From: Coccinella septempunctata
Taxonomy: Eukaryota > Arthropoda > Insecta > Coleoptera > Coccinellidae
Direction: 5' to 3'
Assembly: GCF_907165205.1 (NCBI RefSeq)
Contig: NC_058195.1
Coordinates: 19,034,001-19,098,000 of the forward strand
Length of the DNA stretch: 64,000 nt
Part shown: positions 21,591-32,779 of the stretch, in pieces
Position numbering within the stretch: position 1 is the first letter of the stretch
How the letters are laid out: every line of letters begins with the position of its first letter
Made by a program: the position numbers and the translations under genes
Notes under the pieces: model-generated
What the model was told of the DNA's origin: nothing
Seen by the model: only the letters and a program-made list of their open reading frames with translations
Database searches by the model: none

Positions 21591-21880
21591 TATTTTATGT
21601 AGAAAGTAGAAATGTACAAATATCGAATATTTTCAATAGGAATGTATGAATGATTTTACCTTCGGTACTGATATATTTTGTTAAGAACTCTCTTTTTCCG
21701 TTCGGTTTTTCCCGTTAGTTTTTTCTAGAGTGAATTTGAATTACCAACTATTCCATTATTACCGTTTCTTGTTTTATTAATTTGAAAGTTTTATTACGAA
21801 TATACGATATCTGGCACTAGACGTATTATGTTAATTTCCTCATTTGAAGTACTTCGGAGGTACTTCTTGCGTTATAATAA
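21591..21880. other. Unassigned sequence upstream of gypsy LTR
   Basis: No feature recognised. It ends in AATAA, the proposed target-site duplication of the following gypsy element. Confidence 0.5.
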
Positions 21881-22169
21881 TGTAACCAGTCCGGCCCTTG
21901 CGGTCGGACCTTTCGAGAACCAGAGCGGTCGAGAGCTTCCAGAATAACCGCGAAGGTACCTGAATGTTTCCGGCGCCTATATAAGCCCAGCGGAGGAGCA
22001 GGTAGGCAGGTACAAGTACAGTTACAGTGCAAGCGACTAGTGGAAATAAACAAGAGTGGAAATAAATAGTAGTGTAATAGTTAGTTGTGAGTTATAAGTC
22101 ATATAAGTGTATTAAGTGTAAATAAATAATTTTAATAAGTTGGACGTTTTAATCAAGCGAAGAAAACGT
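21881..22169 (+). repeat. 5' LTR of macro-domain gypsy element
   Basis: ~289 bp starting TGTAACCAGTCCGGCCCTTG, with a TATATAAGCCC promoter-like box near 21978 and several AATAAA signals near the end. Against the 3' LTR I see one substitution and one 9-bp indel. The exact right end (22169-22173) is ambiguous. Confidence 0.93.
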
Positions 22170-22173
22170 AACA

Positions 22174-22190
22174 TTGGTGTCAAGTGTGCG
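22174..22190 (+). promoter_or_regulatory. Putative primer-binding site
   Basis: TTGGTGTCAAGTGTGCG lies a few bases after the 5' LTR. The matching tRNA was not determined. Confidence 0.5.
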
Positions 22191-22235
22191 GTTCAACATC
22201 GCTCAAATTAAATAAATAATTTCGGTTATTTGTTC

Positions 22236-23374
22236 ATGACCACAAGATTACAGAACGCGATGGAGACTCAAGCGGTAATGGACTTTTTGAGAAAATTAAA
22301 TGAGAAAATGGACGAGAATTCTTGTAAGTTGGAAGAAAATTCTCGAAAATTGAATGAGAAAATGGACGAGAACTCTTGGAAGTTGAACGAACAAATGGTC
22401 TAAATGGAAGAAAATTCTCGAAAATTGAATGAAAAAATGGACCAGATTAAGGAAAATTGTAATGATGTGGTGAGTCAACTTACAGATAAATTGGATAAGA
22501 AACTGGAAACCATAAATGAAAAATTTGAAAAAGTAGACGAGAAGTTTGATATAGTGAACTAAAAATTTGACGTTTATGAGAGAGTTGATGAAAAGTTTGA
22601 CAAAGTTCATGAAAGAATTGACGAAAAGTTTGACAAAGTTTATGACGACGTTAATGGAAAATTGGAAGAAATGGCAGGAATAATTGAACATCATTCCAAA
22701 TTGATAGATTCCTTGAAAAGAATGTCAAACAGAACAGATATTTTGGCTTCAACACCCTACAGCACAGCGAAAGCGGAAAATGACGGCGAAGGTAGTAGAA
22801 TGAAGATCAAGCCTCCAACTTTTGATGAAAAAATACCCTGGTCGACATATCAGAAACAGTTTGAAGCTGTTACGAAGTTCTTACATCGAAACTTCAGATG
22901 AGATATGGCGATGCTCATCTACAACAAGTTTACCATGCACAAATAAAGAACCGAGTGCAGAAAACAGGGGAAAATCTACAGGAGTTTGAAGCTGATGTGG
23001 CGGGATTAGTTAGACTGGCTTATCCATCTGCTCCAGATACCTTCCTGGTACAGCTATCAATCCAGACATTCGTAGATGGGATAAAGGATAGTGAAATACA
23101 ACAAGCCCTGAGACTAGCACGCCCTAGAAACATAGATGATGCCTTAGCCCAGGCTTTGGAATTAGAGGCAGCGAAGCAAGCGTCGCATAGAGGACACCTT
23201 CGTGTAAGACAAGTCCAAGAAACAGACCGATCTATTGAGGACATTGTCAGAGAAGAAATCCGCAGAATATCACAAACTAGGAAAAAGGATACTGTGTGCT
23301 GGAAGTGCAACAAAAGTGGACATTTCAAGCGAAACTGTCCAGAATTGGAAAAAGAGTCACAGCAGGGAAACTAA
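22236..23374 (+). pseudogene. gag of macro-domain gypsy, broken
   Basis: It starts at ATG 22236. The N-terminus is a run of coiled-coil-like repeats (LNEKMDENS..KLEENSRK, then EKFDKV.ERIDEKFDKV). In-frame TAA codons at 22401 and 22560 interrupt it. A segment resembling retroelement Gag (PPTFDEKIPWSTYQKQFEAV) ends at 22901. The frame then changes to RYGDAHLQQVYHAQ, and the jump suggests an internal deletion of the capsid middle. The C-terminus has one CCHC knuckle (CWKCNKSGHFKRNC, near 23298). Pol overlaps in the -1 frame at 23296-23374, the arrangement used for programmed frameshifting in many gypsy elements. Confidence 0.88.
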
Positions 23375-25756
23375 AAGGGGTCGGTGATAAGGGGCATAAA
23401 TCGACCCAAGTGAAAAATGCCCCCGAAGTGATAATCCGGGGAATAATGTCTAAGGATTTATCAAGCATAGTTATCCCCGGAAAGATAAATGACCGAAATG
23501 TGAAAATACTGGTAGACACTGGCTCGACCAAAACTATTGTGCGTCCAGAAATTGCTGAAGGATTCAAGATTCGCCCAGTTAGGATCAAACTTCGAACTGC
23601 GTCTGGACAAGAAATACCGACTTATGGATCGATCATCTCCACTATTGAATTGGGAAACACAACAGTTAGCCACGAAGTTCTGGTAGCTGGAATCACGGAA
23701 GAAGTTATTCTGGGATTGGACCTTGTTAAGAAGCTTGGATGCCAATTGGATATGAAGAGTGATGTACTTCGGCTAGGAAGTGAAGAGATTCCATTCAATG
23801 ATGTGGAGGACAAGATATATCGGATTCGACTGACCGAGGACATCACGTTGCCAGGGCGAACTGAAGGCATAGTGACTGGTAGATGTGACGATGTAACGAG
23901 GAATGGCTGCGTGAGAGTAATTGAGCCCTCGGACGATACAACCTTAGCTAAAGGACTATTACTTGGGAAGACCTTGGTAAGGGTAAGAGACAGCATTCCC
24001 ATCCGATTGCTAAATGTCAACATGTTTCCAGTCACCCTGAAGAAGGATACCTTGATTGGACGTGGTGTACCTGTGTACCATATTTCGGGTGGGATAAGTA
24101 CTACAGAAGTCTCAAAATCGCAAAAGAATTCTGAAGAACTGGTGTCCCTCCTCACTTCAAAATGTCAAGAGCTCGACCGATACCAACTACTCGAAGTGAG
24201 AAAATTGGTTCAAACGTTCTCCGACGTTTTTGCTACGGACGGAAAAGCAGGGAAGACTGATGTGCACAACCTATCCGACAGCATCCTAGACGTCTTCCTC
24301 TGGCAAAAAGAGAAGAAGCTGAAAGGATTATTGAAGACATGGCGAGAGAAGGTGTAATCGAACCGTCCGATAGCCCCTGGACATCGCCCGTTGTATTAGT
24401 GAAGAAGAAGGATGGAACCACTAGATTCTGCGTAGACTACAGGCAGCTCAATCAGGCCACGAAAAAGGACAGCTATCCCTTACCGAGAATTGATGATACC
24501 TTGGATATACTCTCGGGATCACGTTGGTTTTCCACCTTGGATCTGAAGAGTGGATATTGGCAGGTTGGCTTGGATCCAAAAGACAAAGAAAAGACTGCCT
24601 TCAGTATTGGAACGGGTCTGTGGCAGTTTAAAGTGATGCCTTTCGGTCTATGCAATGCTCCTGCCACATTTGAACGTCTGATGGAGACAATATTGAGAGG
24701 GCTTTCCTGGAAAACTTGTCTGGTGTATCTGGACGATGTGATAGTAGTGGGAAAATCATTCCAAGATCACTTACGCAACCTATCCGAGTTTTTCCAGCGA
24801 CTTCGTGATGCCAACCTAAAGCTAAGTCCTAAAAAATGTAATCTGTTTCGAACAGAAGTGAAATATTTAGGACACGTAGTTTCACGTAGAGGTGTCAAGG
24901 TTGATCCGGATAAAATCAAGGCAGTGCAGGAATGGCCTATACCGAAAGACAAGAGTGAGTTGCGGAGTTTCTTAGGCCTTTGCACTTATTATAAAAGATT
25001 TGTATCTGGTTTTGCCAACGTTGCCAAGCCGCTGACGAAATTGACGGAAGATGGACAGGAGTACATATGGTCCGATGATTGCACTGAAGCCTTCGAACGA
25101 TTGAAAAAGGCTCTGGTCACAGCTCCAGTTCTGAGTTACGCAAGGGCTGAAGGTAAATTTGTGCTCGACACCGACGCCAGTAATACAGCCATTGGCGGCG
25201 TTCTATCGCAAGTCCAGGATGGACAAGAAAGAGTCATCGGGTACTTCAGCAAGGTGCTGTCCAAACCAGAACGGAATTATTGCGTGACCAGGAGAGAACT
25301 TTTAGCAGTCATCAAGTCCGTAGAACATTTCTACAAATATTTGTACGGAAGGAAATTCTTACTAAGAACGGACCATGCTGCTTTGAAATGGCTCCTGAGT
25401 TTTAAGAACCCGGAAGGACAAGTGGCTAGATGAATTGAGAGGCTGCAAGAGTATGACTTTGACACTGAACACAGAGCGGGGACTAGCCATCGCAATGCAG
25501 ACGCGTTATCAAGAAGACCTTGTCCCGAGAATTGCAGCCATTGTTCGCGTATGGAAGAAAAGATCGATTTAAGGCGGACCACCGTAATCGAAGACGACTG
25601 GCTACCTGAGGAAATTTAAAGAACACAAGAGGAAGATATCGACTTGAAAATAATCCTGAGCTGGAAGAAGAGCGGTAGACGACCTACTTGGGAAGAAGTA
25701 TCCAGACTGAGCCAGAATGTAAAGTCGTATTGGGCACAATGGGAAACGTTGAAGAT
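23375..25756 (+). pseudogene. pol (protease, RT, RNase H) of macro-domain gypsy, broken
   Basis: The frame open to 24357 carries the aspartic protease VDTGSTKTIV. Near 24262 a small deletion shifts the frame. RT and RNase H continue from 24339: VVLVKKKDGTTRFCVDYRQL, STLDLKSGYWQV, YLDDVIVV, then the RNase H start LDTDASNTAIGGVLSQ. A TGA at 25431, where the family usually has Trp, and a TAA near 25616 break the connection to the integrase. Everything from about 25757 to the integrase core, including its zinc domain, is lost at the LINE insertion. Confidence 0.92.
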
Positions 25757-26079
25757 TTGATTATTCGTATGTTCGCGGCCAGGTGTAGAAGTCATACAAG
25801 TTTTCTATGAAATTTTCGATATTTCATGGGTGTTTTGCGTGATAGATGGTCAAATACTGAAGCTATTACAGCGGGTTGTGTGTTTGCTCCTTAAATTTTG
25901 CTGTGTTTAAGTGAATCTGTCGGATTGAATGATTCATTCATTTACTTCAGTTTCTATAGCTGAATTAATAATATAAACAATTCCACAAAGTCAGACACAT
26001 ATGCTGCTTGTCGTTTGATAAGTAACCGGACGGGCTGGATTAGGGTATTCATACACGATCGTGCAAGGTTGTTGAGTTC

Positions 26080-26904
26080 ATGAAGATGGCGAGTGATCTG
26101 GGACATGCGATTGAATCTTTAAAAGACGAGATTCTGGGTAATAGGAGGGAGATAAAATCGGCCATTGCCGCATCTGAGAGTAATTTGCTGCTGAAACTGG
26201 AGGAATTGCACCATAAGGTGAGGAAGCTTGAAGAGGAGAACGCCAACCTTTCAAGAAGGCTAGAGACTATGGAAACTCTCTCAAGGAAAAACAACATTAT
26301 CATTTTTGGTCTCCGGACTTATGAGGACTTTTCGCCTTCAGTTGTTTGTAGGACTCTAAGAGATATGCTGGGTGTAAAAATAGAAGTCACCGATCTTAAC
26401 AATACTTATAGACTGGGACCTGATGATGGAAGTCCTATTAAAGTTGAGTTTACGTCCTTCCTGAAGAAATCTGAGATTCTAAAAGCCAGTATGAAACTCA
26501 GAGGCACTAAAGTGGGAATCAGAAATGATCTCACACAAAAACAGCGATTCGAAAATAAAGTTCTGCGAAGTCAACTGGCAAAGATAAGAGAAGATTCTAC
26601 AATAAAATCATTCCTAAAAGGAAATAAACTATTTATAAATGGGAAGCCTTACACTGCCCAGGAGCTCGAGAATGGATGTCACTATGGATCATTTGATAGA
26701 AGGGTTTCAAGTGCTCCGTCGACTTCAAGGAGAGAGAGCATGGCCATCAGTGAGGTTGAACATTCCTTGGCAACACAGAGAGAGGAGGATACTTCGAAGG
26801 ACCAAAAGGAAAAAGAACCGCTTTCTAAGTTTGGTGATAACAAAAAGCATGTGAAAGAAAAAATGAGGAATCTTAGATCTGGATCGAAGAATAGAGATCG
26901 TTAA
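26080..26904 (+). CDS. LINE ORF1 protein (coiled coil plus RRM-like)
   Basis: 274 residues, complete. A long amphipathic coiled coil occupies about residues 10-70 (KLEELHHKVRKLEEENANLS). LSRKNNIIIFGL follows, the start of the RRM-like fold found in L1-type ORF1 proteins, then a basic region and a Lys/Ser/Glu-rich tail. Such proteins bind LINE RNA and act as nucleic-acid chaperones. The frame is intact. It precedes ORF2 by 180 bp. Confidence 0.85.
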   Translation: MKMASDLGHAIESLKDEILGNRREIKSAIAASESNLLLKLEELHHKVRKLEEENANLSRRLETMETLSRKNNIIIFGLRTYEDFSPSVVCRTLRDMLGVKIEVTDLNNTYRLGPDDGSPIKVEFTSFLKKSEILKASMKLRGTKVGIRNDLTQKQRFENKVLRSQLAKIREDSTIKSFLKGNKLFINGKPYTAQELENGCHYGSFDRRVSSAPSTSRRESMAISEVEHSLATQREEDTSKDQKEKEPLSKFGDNKKHVKEKMRNLRSGSKNRDR

Positions 26905-27084
26905 TTGGTTTGAAAGATTTCATATTATATTTCTACCATTGAATCCTGTGCCTGTCCGGGTTTATATTGGGTCATTTTTTTGTATTGTTCTTTAATTTGA
27001 TCATTTTCTGTTTTGTCATAGATTTATTATTTTGTGGAGAAAACATATTGTTATTTCTTACGTTCCCCAATACAGACAATAAGC

Positions 27085-30008
27085 ATGAGTTGGTTGATGG
27101 ATGAAATAAATGTCGATGAGATGGAGACGGTGACTGTGGATGATTGTTCTATGGTGAGGAAGGTTGTAATGGAGGGTGGAGAAAAGCTGGCCCTGATTCA
27201 GATGAATGTGAGGAGCATCAAGAAGAACTTCGATGAGTTTCTGGTGCTACTCTCGTCTTTTGGTTTTGAATTTGATGTATTGGTTCTAACGGAGACGTGG
27301 AGAGTTGAAGATGTTGAGCAGTTTGGGATTCCGGATTATTGTGTTTACTATAACAATTCAGCCATTAATCAAAATGATGGGGTTATTATGTATATAAGAT
27401 CAAATTTAGTCCATAAAGTTCAGTTTAAAGTGATCAATGAGTTGAGTGTCCTGAATTGTTCACTTGTGAAGAAAGGAAGGAGCTTTAATATTGTGCCAAT
27501 GTACCGACCACATTCTTATCGGGTTGAAAGATTCCTTGATGATCTCGAAAATTTTCTTTCTGAGGGAAACCTGGGAGGCGTCACTTACCTTCTTGGGGAT
27601 ATTAACGTCGACATCTTAGACCAATCCGATAGTGTAAGTGAGGAATATATGCAAATTCTAAATGGTGCTGGTTTTAAATCAATCATAAATTCAGTCACTA
27701 GACAGACTGCTAATACGGCAACATGCATTGATCATATGTTTGTTAAGGGATTGTCTACAATGGACTTGGTTGTTCCCCTCACTCTGAGAACAAATGTTAC
27801 TGACCATTATGTGACTATTGCTCTGCATCAAGTTTCTGCTACGAGGACCACGGGGACTGTTGGTCAGACGTTTGAATATCGTAAGTGTGTGAATCGTGAA
27901 TTGTTGCTATCTGAGCTATCTAAAGTATGCTGGGAAGAATTCCGGAGGACTGAAGATGTTGAAGAAAAGTCTAAAATATTTATGGCAAACATCCTTAATT
28001 GCGTAGAATCAGCGACGATCACGTCCAGAAAATCAACACCTAAGAAAAGACAACCATGGATAACGACTGGTTTAATTAATTCCATACGCCGAAGAGATCT
28101 TCTATTCCAGAGGTTCCTAAAGGAGAAGAGCGATGAGAGCAAAACTCTGTATACTGCTTTTCGTAACAAACTGAATTCACTTCTGAAGAAGGCTAAATTT
28201 TCCTACTATAGTCATAGAGTCCGGTCTGCAGAGGGTGATATTAAGAAAACATGGCGTTTTATCAATGAGGTTACAAACTCCAATAGTGTAACGCGAGCTA
28301 TTCCTGACCGAATTGTTGTTGATGGGGTAGAGACGGATGACCGTAAACAGATTGCAGATGGCATGAATAAATACTTCGCCTCTGTAGGGCATAAACTGGC
28401 TTCTTCCATTCTGGGCCCATCCTCTGAGTCTGGGTTTGAGCATATGTCATGGCCTGGCTCCATATAAATGGAACCGACAAGCGTCGAGGAGCTCACAGGA
28501 CTGATATATATTCCTTGAAAAAGGTTGAATCATCTGGCTGTGACTTGATTACTGGGAGTTTAGCTAAGGACATGGCACCTCTGATAGCACAACCCTTTGT
28601 CGAGTTGGTCAATGCATGTTTTCAGGTAGGGTCTGTGCCTTCATGTTTTAAGACAGCATTGATCACACCTGTTCACAAGGGTGGAGATAGGAGCGACCCC
28701 GGTAATTACAGACCTCTGTCAGTCATTACTGTCTTTGCAAAAATATTTGAAAAGGTCATCTTCATCAGATTGAACAAATACCTTGATAAATTCAAGATCA
28801 TTTCTGAGAGTCAATTCGGTTTTAGACAAGGTAGGTCAACCTCAGATGCCTTGGATGCTTTGATGGAAAATATTTACAAGGCAATTAACAGAAATAGGAA
28901 AGTTCTCTGTGTGTTTGTCGACTTATCGAAGGCGTTCGACACCGTCAATCATGAGATCCTGCTTAAAAAGTTGTTTCATATTGGAGTGAGAGGTAGTGCT
29001 TTTGACTTGCTTAAGAGTTATCTGGATAATAGAACCCAAAGAACTAAGATCTATGATGTTGTGTGTGAACCGGAGGTTATTCGTTGTGGCGTTCCCCAAG
29101 GAACTGTTTTGGGTCCGCTATTGTTCCTTATATATATGAATGATCTGCTGAAGTTAAGTATGAAGGGCAAAATAATTTCTTATGCTGATGACACATGTAT
29201 TCTCTTTGAGCAAAACTCTTGGATGGAGGTTGGAGAATTGGCGCAAGCTGAACTGAAGATTGTGAAGAAGTGGTTTGATCTAAATCTACTCTCAGTCAAC
29301 GAATCCAAATCACACTTCCTGCCGATTTCATTAAATAGTTCACAACAGCCGAACTTTGAAGCGCTCCTCTTCGACAATATAGTAATAAAAGCAGTGAGAT
29401 CTATCAAATACTTGGGAGTTTATATTGATCGTCATCTGAGATGGGATGTGCACAGCATGGAATTACATAAGAGATTGAGAAAAATAACTTACAGAATTCG
29501 TTTGGCCAGGAATTTTCTACCTAGGGATTTATGTTTCACTGTTTACTTCGCATTGGTGCAGTCGGTTTTACAGTATGGAATTCGTGCTTGGGGCGGTTTG
29601 AGGAAAAAATATTATAACACGGTGGAGAGAGCACAGAAGCGACTTATAAAAATCTTATTCAAGAAACCTCGGCTGTACTCTAGTGACAAATTGTATAAGG
29701 AATTGAGAATAATGGACCCGAGGCAGCTATACATAAAAAGTTTGGTATTATCGATCCCCAAAAAACGTCACGAGTTGGATCTCTTGTGTTCTACTTATAA
29801 CACAAGGCAGACACAAAATGTGATGGTTAGAGGATTCAGGGTTACCAGGGAGAAGATCAGATCTTCTGCTCTTTATAGATTGCCACAGATCTACAATATT
29901 GTTCCCACCTATCTGAAAAGCCCACAAAGTTACCATTCTCTGAAGCGTAGAACAAATAGCTGGTTACTTGACTGTTTCTCGAGACAAAACGTTCAAGAAC
30001 TTTTCTGA
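27085..30008 (+). pseudogene. LINE ORF2: APE endonuclease and reverse transcriptase, two lesions
   Basis: The first in-frame ATG is at 27085. The APE-type endonuclease shows LIQMNVRSI, VLVLTETW, YLLGDINVDIL, CIDHMFV and TDHYVTI in order. A TAA at 28465 and a frame change near 28508 separate it from the RT frame, which runs to 30008. The RT carries GNYRPLSVI, FVDLSKAFDTVNH, GVPQGTVLGPLLFLIYMNDL, SYADDTCIL and YLGVYIDRHLRWD. Only these two small lesions disable it, so the insertion is fairly recent. Confidence 0.92.
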
Positions 30009-30168
30009 TGTTTAATTATATTATTTGCATTGTGTTTGTAATTTCATAGTCATGCTGCTAATTCACTACTTTGATTGGAGAGAGTTCATACACAAGCCTT
30101 AGATGACTTTTCTGAGCTCTCTCAAATTCTGAATTGTATTGTATGCTTGGGTGAATAAATTATTATTA

Positions 30169-31257
30169 TGACTTTAGCCTTGCGGCTTTCACACTCCTCT
30201 CCAGAGGAAAATTCACTTATCCCAGATATCTCAGATATAAAAAGGATTAAGCTCTGTTGGAGCCCTTTCCAGGTTTTCGGGCTCGTGGTGGTGGTCGGGT
30301 CCGGGTCGCTCCTCGCCTCCCTGCTGTAGGTTGGATTCCTGCTCCACCCGCACTTCCTGTCGGAGCAGACGGTGTTCCTCTGCATTCCCCATGTACTTGC
30401 GTACAGTTCTCGCCGTTCCGAGCAGTACCGCCTTCTGCATGACTCTATAGATATTTTCGTCCAACTGAAGTTTCCTCAAGTTCTCTAGTAGTTTCTTCGG
30501 TATCAGGCCTGTAGATGAAATGACAATAGGGATGGTCTTGATATCTTTCAGCTTCCACTGTCTTCTGGTTTGTTCCTCGAGATCTCTGTATTTTGAAATT
30601 TTTTCAGTGTGCCTATCTAGAAGATTGGTATTATTTGGAATTGCCACGTCTATGAATAGTGCTCTGTCCTCATCCTTATTGAGCAATATGAGGTCTGGTC
30701 TATTGTGGGTTATTTTTCGGTCTGTGAGAACCGTGCGATCCCAGTAGAGCTTGTGATGTTCGTTTTCCAGCACAGCATCCGGATGGTAATTGTAATAAGG
30801 AACCTTTTTCGAAGTTAGAAGTTGATATTTTAGTGCCAATTCTTGGTGAAGAATCTTGGCAACAGCATCATGTCTATTTTTGTACTCCGTGCCCGCGAAC
30901 TTCTGACATCCGCCGGTGATGTGCTGGATAGTTTCATGTGTCGCACAGCCATAACGACAGCTATCGTCCGCTACTGAGGCATCCTTGGCGATGTACTTCA
31001 TGTAATTTCTTGTTGGAATCACCTGATCCTGGATGGCGAGCATGAAGCCCTCTGTCTCAGGAAACAACCTTCCGGAAGTCAACCAGTAGTTCGACGCAGA
31101 TATGTCGACGTAATCATGGTTGACCTCGTTCTGGTGCCTCCCATGCAAAGGTTTGCCAATCAGTTTCTGCATTTTACTTTCTGCAGAGTGTTCGACGGTT
31201 TCCAAGTGATCCTGTTGTAGCTTTAATGGTGTGGAACTATCAGCAACTGATAGTTGC
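30169..31257 (-). mobile_element. R4/Dong-like LINE fragment, 3' third, inserted at the CR1 tail
   Basis: A 5'-truncated minus-strand copy whose 3' end abuts the ATT-repeat tail of the CR1-group LINE, so the two elements meet tail to tail. A short palindrome (TATCAGCAACTGATA) lies at its truncated 5' junction with gypsy sequence. Confidence 0.8.
30231..31257 (-). CDS. R4-like C-terminal region: CCHC knuckle and restriction-like endonuclease (partial)
   Basis: About 342 codons are uninterrupted to a TAA at 30233-30231. The reading frame extends further upstream, but that part is antisense gypsy sequence. Visible parts are SGRLFPETEGFMLAIQDQVI, the zinc knuckle CRYGCATHETIQHITGGC (CX3CX7HX4C), and the nuclease region HNRPDLILLNKDED followed by ALFIDVAIP. 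These match the C-terminal nuclease of R2/R4-type LINEs, which nicks the target DNA to prime reverse transcription. This copy complements the left-edge element, whose nuclease is outside the window. Confidence 0.88.
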
Positions 31258-32235
31258 TGATCTCCCATGGAACGAGTAGCTATCGACATCGCAGGCCCCT
31301 TTCCCGAAACAGACCATGGAAACAAGTACATTTTGGTAGCGATGGACTATTTCACGAAATGGGTGGAAGCCTACGGTATTCCTAATCAAGAGGCAACTAC
31401 GGTAGCAGATAAATTGGTCAGAGAATTCTTCTGCAGATTTGGAATATCTCTAGAGCTGCATTGTGATCAAGGCCGAAATTTTGAATCGAAGCTATTCCAA
31501 GAAGTATGCAGCAAATTGGGGATTCACAAAACAAGGACTACCCCTCTTCATCCACAATCAGACGGTATGGTCGAACGAATGAATCGGACCATGGGAAAAC
31601 ATCTAGCCAAAGTAGTTTCTGATCACCAGCGGGATTGGGATGAATATTTACATCTATTCACCATGGCATATAGATCTTCGGTTCAAGAATCTACCAAGGA
31701 AACCCCATCCAGTATAATGTTCGGCCGAGAAATAAGGCTGCCTTGCGACTTAGAGTTTGGATGTAAGCCTGGAGAAGACGTAGCCGGGGAGGACTACGTT
31801 AGTAAATTAAGGAAAAACCTGGATTACATTCATGACAAGGTACGCAATCAAATGCAGCAAGCAAGTGACCGAATGAAAATGCGCTACGACATCAAGGCTA
31901 TTGAAGGTGGATTCACCACTGGAGATCTGGTGTGGCTACATAATCCACAAAGGAGGAAAGGTTTTTCACCAAAGCTGCAGAGACAGTGGGAGGGACCGTA
32001 TGAAATAATCAAGAGGATAAATGATGTAGTTTACCGGATAAGGAAGCTCCCCAGAGGAAAACCAAAGGTTGTCCATTTTAACCGATTAGCCCCGTACGCG
32101 CAGGACAAAGAAGAAGTACGTCTTGTGGAAGCCCCGATGCAAGGTAGCAGCGATTACCAGAAGTTTATGGATTGCTATGGTGAGACACGCGTTGCACGGT
32201 TCGGCGTTACACAGGAAGTACATCAAGATCTCTTT
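31258..32235 (+). pseudogene. Integrase core and C-terminus of macro-domain gypsy
   Basis: Open from ATG 31267. The DDE catalytic triad is in VAMDYFTKWVEAY, HCDQGRNFES and QSDGMVERMNRT. The C-terminal part has GDLVWLHNPQRR, QRQWEGPYEIIKRI and VVHFNRLAPY, as in Ty3/gypsy integrases. The zinc-binding N-terminal domain is missing because of the upstream deletion and LINE insertion. The frame continues without a stop into the macro domain. Confidence 0.92.
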
Positions 32236-32620
32236 ACCGTGTCTGAGGAATACTCTCTCGCTCATTGCGTAGCGGAGGACCTTCGTATGAGCAAAGGAAT
32301 AGCAAGAGTATTCAGAAATAAATTTGGACGTCAGGAACAACTATTGCGACAGCAGCCAAGAATCGGAAGTTTTGAAATTGAAGGCTGAAGGTCGGTTCAT
32401 TTATTACCTAGTCACAAAGCAGCATTCCTATCAGAAGCCAACCTATCAGAATCTATGGACGGCACTGCATAGCTTGAAAGAAGACCTTCAACGCTTTGGA
32501 GTTAGAAAATTAGCTGTTCCCAAGCTCGGTTGTGGATTGGACCAGCTGAATTGGCGGGTTGTGCGAAGCATGCTGGAGGTGTTATTTCAGGGGACTGGTA
32601 TACGGATCCTGGTGTGCAGT
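32236..32620 (+). pseudogene. Macro (ADP-ribose-binding) domain fused after the integrase, frameshifted
   Basis: In frame with the integrase, the sequence reads SLAHCVAEDLRMSKGIARVF to about 32370. After a 1-2 nt lesion near 32369-32372 it continues in the next frame with GRFIYYLVTKQHSYQKPTYQ, VPKLGCGLDQLNW and ILVCSFNP. The order and motifs fit the TARG1/OARD1 (Poa1p-like) macro-domain family. The conserved Lys in YLVTK and Asp in GCGLD align with residues used in TARG1 to hydrolyse ADP-ribosyl esters; this catalytic reading is inference. A macro domain is not a standard part of a gypsy polyprotein. Confidence 0.85.
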
Positions 32621-32662
32621 TTCAACCCAAAGCAGGCCAGGGAGCCTGGAAAAACTGTGGAG

Positions 32663-32718
32663 TGCTACTTCCATCAGAATGACTACTGTAGGAATGGTGA
32701 TGAGTGCAAGTTTCGCCA
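32663..32718 (+). other. CCCH zinc finger C-terminal to the macro domain
   Basis: In the same frame as the second half of the macro domain: CYFHQNDYCRNGDECKFRH, a CX7CX5CX3H finger. Such fingers usually bind single-stranded RNA. The frame has no stop before the 3' LTR and ends inside it at 32968. Confidence 0.85.
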
Positions 32719-32767
32719 CGGTCCTCGGAGGAATTCACTAAATCTGTTCTGGGACAGAACAGGCTTA

Positions 32768-32779
32768 AGGAGGGGACAG
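32768..32779 (+). promoter_or_regulatory. Polypurine tract
   Basis: AGGAGGGGACAG lies immediately before the 3' LTR. Confidence 0.75.

Larger units (their letters stand above)
25757..30168 (+). mobile_element. CR1-group LINE, nearly full length, inserted in gypsy pol
   Basis: Components are a 5' region of about 320 bp, ORF1 (26080-26904), ORF2 in two frames (27085-30008), and a 3' UTR ending GAATAAATTATTATTATG. An ATT-repeat tail is typical of CR1-group elements. It is in the same orientation as the host gypsy. Confidence 0.85.

Noticed and set aside
22296..22694. 132-codon minus-strand hydrophobic frame
   Set aside because: Antisense of the coiled-coil gag repeats; its Phe/Leu/Ile richness follows from the Lys/Glu/Asn codons of the other strand.
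30257..30747. Plus-strand frames of 61 and 75 codons
   Set aside because: Antisense of the R4-like endonuclease frame.
31258..31331. N-terminus of the 366-codon minus-strand frame
   Set aside because: These first codons are antisense to the gypsy integrase. The R4-like sequence starts near 31257.
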